A stretch of DNA of 14,343 nucleotides, taken from contig WFYP01000004.1 of assembly GCA_015490055.1 (NCBI GenBank), positions 1 through 14,343 of the forward strand. The letters run 5' to 3'. Shown here one piece after another: positions 1 through 6,356 of the stretch (position 1 is its first letter; the number at the start of each line of letters is the position of its first letter). Both the position numbers and the translations under genes were made by a program. This DNA comes from Nitratifractor sp. Lineage in GTDB: Bacteria; Campylobacterota; Campylobacteria; Campylobacterales; Sulfurovaceae. Below the pieces are notes generated by a model. That model saw nothing but the letters and a program-made list of their open reading frames with translations. It was not told the origin of the DNA and made no database searches.

Positions 1-19
1 AGATGTGTATAAGAGACAG
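1..19 (+). other. Tn5/Nextera mosaic-end adapter remnant
   Basis: The first 19 bases, AGATGTGTATAAGAGACAG, are identical to the hyperactive Tn5 mosaic end used in Nextera tagmentation libraries. It lies exactly at the edge of the window. It is best read as untrimmed adapter at a contig end, so the genomic sequence starts at about base 20. A natural Tn5 end is very unlikely because nothing of IS50 or Tn5 follows. Confidence 0.95.
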
Positions 20-47
20 TGGCATAACTACTTTAATACACATATCT

Positions 48-53
48 TATACT
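48..53 (+). promoter_or_regulatory. possible -10 box for the first gene
   Basis: TATACT lies 37 bases before the first start codon. No clear -35 box is visible, which is usual for Campylobacterota sigma-70 promoters. The proximity of the contig edge leaves open that transcription starts further upstream. Confidence 0.25.
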
Positions 54-90
54 ACCCCACATACAGCAAATTATTTTTAAGGATATTTTT

Positions 91-1233
91 ATGCAAAAAA
101 AAGATTTTATAAATAGAAGAGATTTTATAAAAAGTGGTGTGGCTTTGGGTGCAATGATTGCAACTCCAACCGTTACATTTGCTAGTGAGAGCAAAGATGG
201 TAAAAGTAGAAAATTTATTGTTAATTACAGTTTTGATATTAAGTATGATAGCAAAGAGTTTCCGACTAAGCTTTGGAACCCTCTACCATTTAATGCACCC
301 TATCAAAAAGTAAGATTGTTGCATTTTAGTGGGAATTACGACAATTACAATATAAATAGCAAAAACGATTACGATGCAAATACACTTTTTGCAGAGTGGA
401 AAAAGTCGGATAAGAAAAAAGTTTTAAATTTACAATTAGAGATTGAGACAAAAGATAGAACAGTACCGATTGCTAAAATAAAAAGAGCAAGCAAAGCAAA
501 TTTGCCAATTCCTCAAGATGTTAAAAAGTATTTAGAGCCAACTGCTCACATTCCAACAACTGGCATTATTAAGCAACTTGCCGATAGAATTGTAGGCGAT
601 AGCACAGATAGATTCGAGAAGGTTAAAAAAGTTTACCTTTGGTGTGCTAGCCATACGTTTAGAGATAAAAAAGTAATTGGTTGTGGTATAGGTGATGTTG
701 GCAAAATGGTTCACCAAAGCAAAGTAGAAGATATATACAAAAACGGATACTATGGTGGTAAATGTACCGATTTAAGCTCGCTATTTACTGCGATTGCTAG
801 AGCTGCTGGTATTCCTACACGCGAAGTTTTTGGTATTCGTCTTGGCAAAAGCCACTTTAGTAAAGCATTAGGAAAGAGCGACGATAAAGGCTTTGCAACA
901 ATTACAACTTGGCAACACTGCCGTGCAGAGTACTACATTCCAGGTGCTGGCTGGATACCAACAGACCCTGCAGATATTACAAAGTTAGAGCTTGTAGAGG
1001 GGTTAAAGTTTAACGATAAAAAGGTTCAAAAACTGCTAGAGAAGTACTTAAACTCTTGGGAGATGAACTGGGTTGGCTTTAACCACGCTAGAGATTTTAA
1101 GCTTTTCCCAACACCAACACAGTATCCGATAAATATGTTTGGCTACCCATATGCAGAGGTAGAAGATGATGTTTTAAACTACTACGACCCAAAAACTTTT
1201 GAGTATAAAATTACATCGCAGGAAATCTTTTAA
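91..1233 (+). CDS. Tat-exported transglutaminase-like domain protein
   Basis: This 380-residue protein has a twin-arginine signal at its N-terminus (NRRDFIKSG, residues 8-16, then a hydrophobic stretch ending near ASES at about 31-34), so it is probably folded in the cytoplasm and exported to the periplasm. The C-terminal half carries a papain-like transglutaminase core. C225 sits in GGKCTDLSSLF, H276 in TWQHCRAEYY and D292 in WIPTDPAD, in the order expected of a Cys-His-Asp triad, so the protein is probably catalytically competent. Members of this fold can be proteases, amidases or transglutaminases; the substrate cannot be told from sequence. The ATG is preceded by AAGGA at 79-83. Its TAA overlaps the next gene's ATG by one base (TAATG), indicating translational coupling with the TusA-MerT fusion. 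Its link to metal or selenium handling is by position only. Confidence 0.88.
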   Translation: MQKKDFINRRDFIKSGVALGAMIATPTVTFASESKDGKSRKFIVNYSFDIKYDSKEFPTKLWNPLPFNAPYQKVRLLHFSGNYDNYNINSKNDYDANTLFAEWKKSDKKKVLNLQLEIETKDRTVPIAKIKRASKANLPIPQDVKKYLEPTAHIPTTGIIKQLADRIVGDSTDRFEKVKKVYLWCASHTFRDKKVIGCGIGDVGKMVHQSKVEDIYKNGYYGGKCTDLSSLFTAIARAAGIPTREVFGIRLGKSHFSKALGKSDDKGFATITTWQHCRAEYYIPGAGWIPTDPADITKLELVEGLKFNDKKVQKLLEKYLNSWEMNWVGFNHARDFKLFPTPTQYPINMFGYPYAEVEDDVLNYYDPKTFEYKITSQEIF

Positions 1234-1808
1234 TGGTAAAAAAGCTTGATTGCAAAAACTTAGCCTGCCCAGAGCCAGTTCTTAAAACAAAAGAGGCACT
1301 AGAAGGCTTTGACGAAGGTATTTTAGAAGTAGAGGTAAACTCTTTTTCATCTATTGCAAATGTCAAGCGATTTGCCCAAAATCAGGGGCTTTATGTAAGC
1401 GAGAAAAAAGAGGGTAAAGTTACAATACTCTCTATTGTAAAGGGTTACGAGTGCGAATTAGAGCCAGCAAAAGGCGAAGATAAATCGTTTTGGGCATTGA
1501 TAATCGGAGCAGCAGTTACAGCTATTTTAGCTAGCACTTGCTGTTTGGCACCACTACTATTTTTACTATTTGGCATAAGTGTCGGCTCGTTATCATTTTT
1601 ACAATTTTTTGCACCATATAAAATATATTTTAGCATAGCAGCCGTGCTAATTATTGGCTACTTATGGGGTAATTACTTTTTTGTATTACGAAAAAGAGTA
1701 GTTTGCGAAGGAAGCATTTGCAAAAATTATCTAAAATATTTGAGTATCGGTACTATTTTTGTGCTAATTATGCTAACATACCCCTATTGGGCGGTTTATC
1801 TATTGTAG
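1233..1808 (+). CDS. TusA/YedF-like sulfurtransferase domain fused to MerT-like membrane transporter
   Basis: This 191-residue protein has two parts. Residues 3-72 form a TusA/SirA-type domain with the CPxP signature (C12 in LACPEPVLKTK). The stretch SIANVKRFAQNQG (40-52) resembles the N-terminal domain of YedF proteins, which are associated with selenium metabolism. Residues 86-191 look like MerT: a first membrane segment with adjacent cysteines (C103, C104 in STCCLAPLLF), a second membrane segment (about 131-152), a loop cysteine pair (C158 and C163, spaced as the MerT loop pair) and a third membrane segment ending TYPYW. In MerT these pairs relay Hg(II) across the inner membrane to a cytosolic thiol. 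Here the N-terminal sulfur-carrier cysteine would sit on the cytosolic side and could be the acceptor. The substrate (Hg, another thiophilic metal, or a selenium species) is inferred, not shown. No merR, merA or merB is visible. Confidence 0.85.
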   Translation: MVKKLDCKNLACPEPVLKTKEALEGFDEGILEVEVNSFSSIANVKRFAQNQGLYVSEKKEGKVTILSIVKGYECELEPAKGEDKSFWALIIGAAVTAILASTCCLAPLLFLLFGISVGSLSFLQFFAPYKIYFSIAAVLIIGYLWGNYFFVLRKRVVCEGSICKNYLKYLSIGTIFVLIMLTYPYWAVYLL

Positions 1809-1820
1809 TGGTGTGATAGG

Positions 1821-1862
1821 AAGTTGCAAGTTTAAAGTTGCAAGTTTGAAGTTTGAAGTGTA
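1821..1862 (+). repeat. 7-base tandem repeat, six units
   Basis: Six contiguous 7-mers occur here: AAGTTGC, AAGTTTA, AAGTTGC, AAGTTTG, AAGTTTG and AAGTGTA. Related 7-base arrays occur at 1935-1969 (opposite orientation) and 11482-11516, so this is a dispersed intergenic repeat family. Confidence 0.85.
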
Positions 1863-1871
1863 GAAGTGAGT

Positions 1872-1924
1872 GTAAACTTGCCACCCCGTCATTCTCGCTA
1901 ATGCGGGAATATGGTAGCGTTTAC
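1872..1924. repeat. imperfect palindromic intergenic element
   Basis: GTAAAC (1872-1877) is matched by GTTTAC (1919-1924). Inside lies an 8-bp stem ATTCTCGC (1891-1898) / GCGGGAAT (1903-1910) with loop TAAT and one G-T pair. The core resembles the widespread 'GTCATTCCCGC' class of small intergenic palindromes. It may fold in RNA and weaken read-through between the two halves of the cluster. Confidence 0.6.
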
Positions 1925-1934
1925 GCAAGGGGAG

Positions 1935-1969
1935 GCTTTCAGCTTTACGCTTTAAGCCTTCAGCTTTAT
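1935..1969 (-). repeat. 7-base tandem repeat, five units, reverse orientation
   Basis: On the plus strand the units are GCTTTCA, GCTTTAC, GCTTTAA, GCCTTCA and GCTTTAT. Read on the minus strand they start AAAGC or AAGGC, like the AAGTT arrays elsewhere in the window. The array ends 16 bases before the start codon of the MerP-like gene. Confidence 0.75.
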
Positions 1970-1985
1970 CAATTTTGGAGATTAA

Positions 1986-2261
1986 ATGAAAAAACTTATA
2001 ATATTAACTCTGCTTAGCATATTTTTACAAGCAGAAGATAAGAATATAACTATTAAAATAGATGGTATGACTTGCCCACTTTGTACTATGGCTATAAAAA
2101 AGAGCCTAAAGAGCACAAAGGGGGTAAAAAAGGCAAAAGTTAGTCTGCCTAAAAAGATGGCAACAGTAACTTTTGATAACAATGAAACAAATAGTACGAT
2201 GCTATTAAATGCAATTAAAAAAGCAGGATATAAAGGAGCAATAGAGAATGCGAAAAATTGA
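1986..2261 (+). CDS. MerP-like periplasmic heavy-metal-binding protein
   Basis: This 91-residue protein has a short signal peptide (residues 1 to about 16, cleavage probably near LQAED) and one heavy-metal-associated domain. The metal motif is GMTCPLC with C30 and C33, followed by the beta-alpha-beta-beta-alpha-beta pattern ending KKAGYKG. MerP and CopZ share this fold; the secreted form and its position after a MerT-like domain favour the MerP type, a periplasmic carrier that hands a soft metal to the membrane partner. GGAG at 1977-1980 is the likely ribosome-binding site. The last 14 bases overlap the start of selD, so both are probably translated from one mRNA. The ligand is uncertain. Confidence 0.85.
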   Translation: MKKLIILTLLSIFLQAEDKNITIKIDGMTCPLCTMAIKKSLKSTKGVKKAKVSLPKKMATVTFDNNETNSTMLLNAIKKAGYKGAIENAKN

Positions 2262-3288
2262 TAATAGCTACAAGCTAACCAAATTCGTTAAGGCTGCTGG
2301 TTGAGCCGCTAAGTTAGCTCCGGCGGAGCTATCACAAGCACTTAGTAACTTAACTTGCAGTAATGAGAATTTATTAATAGATTTACACAGCAACGAAGAT
2401 GCAGCAGTCTTTAAAATAGATGAGCAAAAAGCGATTGTTCAAACAGTCGATATTATAACGCCAGTAATTGACGACCCATACTACTATGGGCAAATTGCAG
2501 CAGCAAACTCCCTAAGCGATGTATTTGCTATGGGTGGTAAAGTTTTAACAGCTATGAATGTTGTAGGTTTCGATGGTTGCAATCAGCCAAAAGAGGCACT
2601 AAAACTTATGCTAGATGGTGCAAAAAGCAAAATAGAAGAGTGTGGAGGAACACTTGTAGGTGGGCACACTATTGAGACACCAGAAATGCTTTATGGTTTA
2701 AGTGTAACAGGAATTATTGAACCAGATAAAATTTACAAAAACAATACGCTAAGAATCGGCGATGTAATAATTTTAACAAAACCGATAGGTTTAGGTATAT
2801 TAACAACAGCCCTAAAAGCAGACTTAATAGATGCAAGCAAAATAGAAGAGATAGCTACTTTAATGTCGCAATTAAATTATAAAGCCTCTTGTGTTATGAA
2901 AAATTACGATGTAAGTGCTTGTACTGATGTTACAGGTTTTGGCTTGCTTGGGCATATGCTAGAGATGGCATCTGATAAATTTAGTATTAAAGTTAAAAAG
3001 GCTGATGTGCCAATAATAGATGGTGCTCTTGATATGGCAAATATGGGCATAATACCGGGCGGTACACACAATAACAAAAGCTATATAGAAGATAAAGTAG
3101 AGTTTGCAAGCGAAGATGCAGAAGATATTATTCTTTACGATGCCCAAACATCGGGCGGTTTGCTAATTGCAGTATCAAAAGCCGATGCCCCTGCCCTACT
3201 AGCAGAGCTAAAACAAAATGGCTACGAAAATAGTGCCATTATTGGCGAAGTATTTGCAAGAGATAAAAAGGCTATAAGTGTTATTTAA
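2248..3288 (+). CDS. selD: selenocysteine-containing selenide, water dikinase (selenophosphate synthetase)
   Basis: SelD makes selenophosphate from selenide and ATP, the donor for selenocysteine and selenouridine. The reading frame must start at ATG 2248, preceded by AAAGGAG at 2232-2238, and read an in-frame TGA at 2302-2304 as selenocysteine 19. The context AAG-U-AAKLAP fits the conserved SelD active-site loop, with Sec at the place of E. coli Cys17 and K23 at the place of catalytic Lys20; the second cysteine is Ala. Other family landmarks follow: HSNEDAAVF, QTVDIITPVIDDPYYYGQIAAANSL, SDVFAMGG, GGHTIE, and the C-terminal TGFGLLGH and TSGGLL. The full product is 346 residues, normal for SelD. 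Treating the TGA as a stop would leave a 252-residue fragment beginning at internal ATG 2530 without the active site. It overlaps the MerP-like gene by 14 bases and the HAD gene by 11. Confidence 0.93.
2302..2331 (+). promoter_or_regulatory. Sec UGA codon and bacterial SECIS-like hairpin
   Basis: The TGA at 2302-2304 is followed after 10 bases by a perfect 7-bp stem, TAGCTCC (2315-2321) / GGAGCTA (2325-2331), with a GGC loop (2322-2324). There are 17 bases between the TGA and the loop. Bacterial SECIS elements lie directly 3' of the UGA inside the coding region and carry a G near the start of the apical loop, which is met here. It would recruit SelB with Sec-tRNA. Confidence 0.85.
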
Positions 3289-3745
3289 AATACCAAACTA
3301 TGCAGATTTAGAGATAGAGCATATTGTTTTTGACTACAATGGAACACTTGCAGTTAATGGAGTTGTAAATAGTGCTACAAAGGAACTGTTAAAAAAACTT
3401 TGTGAAGAGTTTAAAGTATATGTAATTACAGCTGATACCTTTGGCAGTGTAAAGCAAGAGTTAGCGGAGTTCAATTTAGAGGTAGTAGTTTTACAAACTA
3501 GCAACCATACACAAGAAAAAGCCGATTTTGTGCAACAACTGGGTGCAAATAATTGCGTAGCATTGGGCAACGGAAATAACGATGCAAAAATGCTAGAAGT
3601 TGCAAAGCTATCTATTGCAATCGCTGGCAGAGAGGGTTGTGCTAGCAAAACAATGCTTGCAAGCGATATTGTATGCCACAATATAGATGATGCAATAGAG
3701 CTTTTTCTAAACCCAAATCGGCTAATAGCAACGCTAAGGAGTTAA
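3278..3745 (+). CDS. HAD-family protein, COG4087 'soluble P-type ATPase' type
   Basis: This 155-residue cytoplasmic protein resembles the isolated phosphorylation domain of P-type ATPases. Motif I is DYNGT (D19, T23): the nucleophile Asp is kept but the second Asp of the HAD DxDxT motif is Asn21. I recall DFNGT/DYNGT as normal for the COG4087 group, so this is probably not a defect. TAD (51-53) is the motif II region and GNGNND (97-102) is motif IV, like GDGxND of P-type ATPases. It ends LNPNRLIATLR, also typical of the group. The start is GTG inside the last codons of selD, an 11-base overlap; the next gene's ATG directly follows its TAA. Substrate and role are unknown. Tight coupling to selD suggests, but does not prove, a role in selenium or metal metabolism. 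Confidence 0.8.
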   Translation: MLFKIPNYADLEIEHIVFDYNGTLAVNGVVNSATKELLKKLCEEFKVYVITADTFGSVKQELAEFNLEVVVLQTSNHTQEKADFVQQLGANNCVALGNGNNDAKMLEVAKLSIAIAGREGCASKTMLASDIVCHNIDDAIELFLNPNRLIATLRS

Positions 3746-5110
3746 ATGGTAGAACAAATTTTAGAGCAAAACAGTAATGGAACAATACTATTTTTGGGTA
3801 AATTTTTACATATATCCAAAGAGGATATAGAAAAATTTGTAGAAAAAGAGGGCTATAAATTTAGCACAAAATATAATCCAGAAGATAAAACTATTTTAGT
3901 AGTTTTAAGCTCTATGTTAAACCCCTTAGAAGAGGAGTTGTCTTACGAATTATATGATAAAAAGATTCCAGATTGCAAATTAGAAGAGTTCGAGAGTTAC
4001 TTTGCAAAGAGTCTAAAGCCAAATGCCCTGCTTATGGCTTTAAAATTATCTAATAATCAAGATAGATTAATATCGTTTCTAAAAAGTCCAGCTATTGATG
4101 ATGAACTTTATCTAAAGCTTTTAAATCTATACAACTGGGGCGATGAAGATTTGTTCGACAATGACAATAACCGTGATATTACGCTTACCTTTATTAAGCG
4201 ATTTTTCCCACACAGAGAGAGCTTTAACCATACCGATATTGCACACTCCCCTGCTTCGATAATAGATATTGCCCTAACAACAAACAGTAGTGAAATTTTA
4301 GATGCTATTTTAAAGCTTCCTAATTACAAAATAAATTCTCGAGGCAAAGAGAAGTGGAAACCTACAGCCCTGCATGAGTTTGTGGCAATTAATCCTGCTA
4401 TATCAAATGATGCTAAAAAGCGACTGCTAAATTTAAAAGATAATCGTTATAACTCCTTACTAGCTCTAAACTTAGCACTAAACAAAGATGAGCAACTGCA
4501 ACTTTTAAATAGTAGCGATTTACAGACAAAAATTAATTTAGCAAAAAATGAGAATTTAGATAGAGAGGTTTTTATAAAGTTACTACAAGAGAGCAAAGAT
4601 GTAGTTAAAACACTCTTAGAGAATCAAAAAATTGAGCTAGAGTTTTTAGAGTATATTACCGATGAGCAACTGAAATTTATAGCAAAAAATTTAGTAAGTG
4701 TAGATACAATAAACTCGCTAATTGGCAAGAGTAAAGAGTTAGATTTTGCACTTGCACTAAACCCAACTTTAAGTGCCGAAAATATCGTAAAACTATATAA
4801 GAGGTATGAAGAGGAGATAGCACTAAATTTAAGCCTAAACTCCAATACACCAAAAGAGCTTTTAGAGGAGTTTTATAAATTAAATAGAGAAGATATTACC
4901 CTAAATTTAGCAAGCAATCCAAACACACCGCAAGAGATACTAGACACACTCTGTGAGCAAAATAGTAACAAACTAAACCGCCAACTTGCCAAAAATCCAT
5001 CGATAAAAGACGAATATATAAACTTTTTCAAGCTAGATAATGAACTTTTGCGTATAATGAACGATAATCCACTAATGGTAGATAAAGTCTCGGTAAAAGA
5101 ACGGATATAA
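3746..5110 (+). CDS. tandem-repeat (LRV-like) protein of unknown function
   Basis: This 454-residue protein has no signal peptide or membrane segment. The C-terminal third holds helical repeats in strict 26-residue register: the Asn of LALNPT, LSLNSNTP, LASNPNTP and LAKNPS falls at residues 339, 365, 391 and 417, with a last weak copy (NDNPL) at 441. Units follow the pattern NPNTPxEhLxxL...DIxxNLAx, like leucine-rich-repeat-variant alpha-solenoids, which usually bind proteins. Degenerate copies seem to extend back to about residue 230. The N-terminal ~85 residues (LFLGKFLHISKEDIEKFVEKEGY...) have a BRCT-like look, which is a weak guess. AAGGAG at 3736-3741 precedes an ATG that abuts the HAD stop codon. 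It could be an adaptor for the MoxR-VWA pair downstream, or belong with the HAD gene. Confidence 0.7.
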   Translation: MVEQILEQNSNGTILFLGKFLHISKEDIEKFVEKEGYKFSTKYNPEDKTILVVLSSMLNPLEEELSYELYDKKIPDCKLEEFESYFAKSLKPNALLMALKLSNNQDRLISFLKSPAIDDELYLKLLNLYNWGDEDLFDNDNNRDITLTFIKRFFPHRESFNHTDIAHSPASIIDIALTTNSSEILDAILKLPNYKINSRGKEKWKPTALHEFVAINPAISNDAKKRLLNLKDNRYNSLLALNLALNKDEQLQLLNSSDLQTKINLAKNENLDREVFIKLLQESKDVVKTLLENQKIELEFLEYITDEQLKFIAKNLVSVDTINSLIGKSKELDFALALNPTLSAENIVKLYKRYEEEIALNLSLNSNTPKELLEEFYKLNREDITLNLASNPNTPQEILDTLCEQNSNKLNRQLAKNPSIKDEYINFFKLDNELLRIMNDNPLMVDKVSVKERI

Positions 5111-5134
5111 ATTTACAGTAGGGGAATTTTACTT

Positions 5135-5243
5135 CGCCGTCATTCTGAACGGATGTGAAGAATCTAACTTAAAAAGCCGAGATAAACTCTTATCTTTACA
5201 GCCGTTTAAACTAGATTCTTCACATCCGTTCAGAATGACGGCG
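5135..5243. repeat. 109-bp intergenic element with 32-bp perfect inverted repeats
   Basis: The arms 5135-5166 and 5212-5243 are exact reverse complements over 32 bp, beginning CGCCGTCATTCTGAACGG, with a 45-base spacer that is itself partly self-complementary. There is no reading frame of note inside. It has the form of a miniature palindromic repeat of the 'GTCATTCTGA' type seen in intergenic DNA of many bacteria. As RNA it would form a long hairpin between the repeat-protein gene and the MoxR gene, and could act as a bidirectional barrier or mRNA stabiliser. Confidence 0.85.
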
Positions 5244-5307
5244 ATGGCATAGTTTCGCAACATACTATTTTACGGATATAAATCCCTATGCAATAGTAAT
5301 GAGTGTG

Positions 5308-5313
5308 GATAAT
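5308..5313 (+). promoter_or_regulatory. possible -10 box for the MoxR-VWA pair
   Basis: GATAAT, preceded by GTGTG, lies 41 bases before the TTG start of the ATPase gene and downstream of the inverted-repeat element. If real, it gives the ATPase-VWA pair a promoter separate from the selD cluster. No clear -35 box is seen. Confidence 0.3.
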
Positions 5314-5354
5314 ACCTTACCGCACAAAAGCCTTTAAGCCAAATAGGAGAAAAA

Positions 5355-6353
5355 TTGAAAGCAAAAGATTTAAAAAATACACTATCTAAATTAATACAAG
5401 CAAAACTGCCAACATTTATTTGGGGTAGCCCTGGTATTGGTAAGTCATCTATTGTTAAACAGATTGCCAAAGAGCAAGGTTTAGAGTTTATAGATTTACG
5501 GCTATCTCTGCTTGACCCAACCGATTTAAAAGGTATTCCATTTTTTGATAGTGCAAACAACGAAGCAGTCTGGGCCCAACCTAACTTTTTACCAAAAGAG
5601 TCAAAGAGCCAAGGTATTTTGTTTTTAGACGAAATAAACACTGCCCCACCCTCTGTGCAAGCTGCGGCGTATCAATTAGTACTAGATAGAAAAGTTGGCG
5701 ATTACGAATTGCCAAGCGGCTGGGCAATAGTTGCAGCAGGAAATAGCGAGAGCGATAGAGGGGTAGTATATCGTATGCCACCACCACTTGCAAACCGTTT
5801 TGTGCATTTAGATATGGATGTAAACTTTGAAGATTGGAAGATTTGGGCGTACCAAAACAAGATAGATACCTCTATAATAGCATACTTAAATTATGACAAC
5901 TCTAAGCTATTTAGCTTTGATGCCGAAGCTAACCAAAAAGCCTTTGCAACACCTAGAAGTTGGGAGTATGTAGATAAAATTTTAAAATCTAACTTAGATG
6001 CAACTCTTAGCCTAGAAACAATTAGCGGAACTATCGGGAAAGATGTAGCAATAAACTTTATAGCTTTTAGAAAAGTTATGAGCAAACTGCCAAATATAGA
6101 TGATATATTAGAGGGCAAAGAGGTAGAGTTTGAAAGCAATAGCCAACTACTCTTTGCACTAATTGCAGGTATTATTGCCAAGTTAAAAAATAGTGGTAGC
6201 GAAGCAGTAGATAATGCTATAAATTTTTCGTTTAAACTACCTAGCGAATTTTCGGTAATGCTTATAAAAGATATGCAACAAAATGGCATAGAGGTAGAAG
6301 CAAGCGAAGCTTTTGAAGAGTGGGTAGAGAAGTTTGCATATCTGCTAGAGTAG
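5355..6353 (+). CDS. MoxR-type AAA+ ATPase
   Basis: This 332-residue cytoplasmic AAA+ protein carries Walker A GSPGIGKS (24-31), Walker B ILFLDE (88-93), sensor 1 AAGN (127-130) and the arginine-finger region PPLANRF (143-149). MoxR ATPases work with VWA partners to remodel or mature protein complexes, often with metal cofactors. The next gene encodes exactly such a partner, 3 bases downstream. The start is TTG at 5355 with TAGGAGA at 5344-5350 in front; no better ATG exists near the N-terminus and the P-loop would be lost with later starts. What it acts on is not visible. The C-terminal ~130 residues are the usual helical lid plus less conserved sequence. Confidence 0.9.
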   Translation: MKAKDLKNTLSKLIQAKLPTFIWGSPGIGKSSIVKQIAKEQGLEFIDLRLSLLDPTDLKGIPFFDSANNEAVWAQPNFLPKESKSQGILFLDEINTAPPSVQAAAYQLVLDRKVGDYELPSGWAIVAAGNSESDRGVVYRMPPPLANRFVHLDMDVNFEDWKIWAYQNKIDTSIIAYLNYDNSKLFSFDAEANQKAFATPRSWEYVDKILKSNLDATLSLETISGTIGKDVAINFIAFRKVMSKLPNIDDILEGKEVEFESNSQLLFALIAGIIAKLKNSGSEAVDNAINFSFKLPSEFSVMLIKDMQQNGIEVEASEAFEEWVEKFAYLLE

Positions 6354-6356
6354 CCA

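Noticed and set aside
1..90. A real transposon end at the left edge
   Set aside because: Only the 19-base mosaic end is present, exactly at the edge, with no transposon sequence after it.
1821..1969. CRISPR array
   Set aside because: The repeat unit is 7 bases with no spacers; it is a simple tandem repeat.
1233..2261. A mercury resistance (mer) operon
   Set aside because: MerT- and MerP-like parts are present, but no MerR, MerA or MerB is seen, and a TusA domain and selD suggest another role.
2530..3288. A 252-residue SelD starting at the internal ATG 2530
   Set aside because: It lacks the active-site loop, and that ATG encodes the conserved Met of FAMGG; the true frame begins at 2248 with a Sec codon.
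3334..3681. Minus-strand reading frame of 115 codons opposite the HAD gene (and similar long minus frames at 5891-6451 and 5270-5641)
   Set aside because: They lie opposite well-supported genes, lack ribosome-binding sites and have low-complexity, Ser/Leu-rich translations typical of antisense shadows.
3278..3745. HAD protein regarded as inactive because of N in place of the second Asp
   Set aside because: DFNGT/DYNGT is, as I recall, normal for the COG4087 group, and all other motifs are kept.
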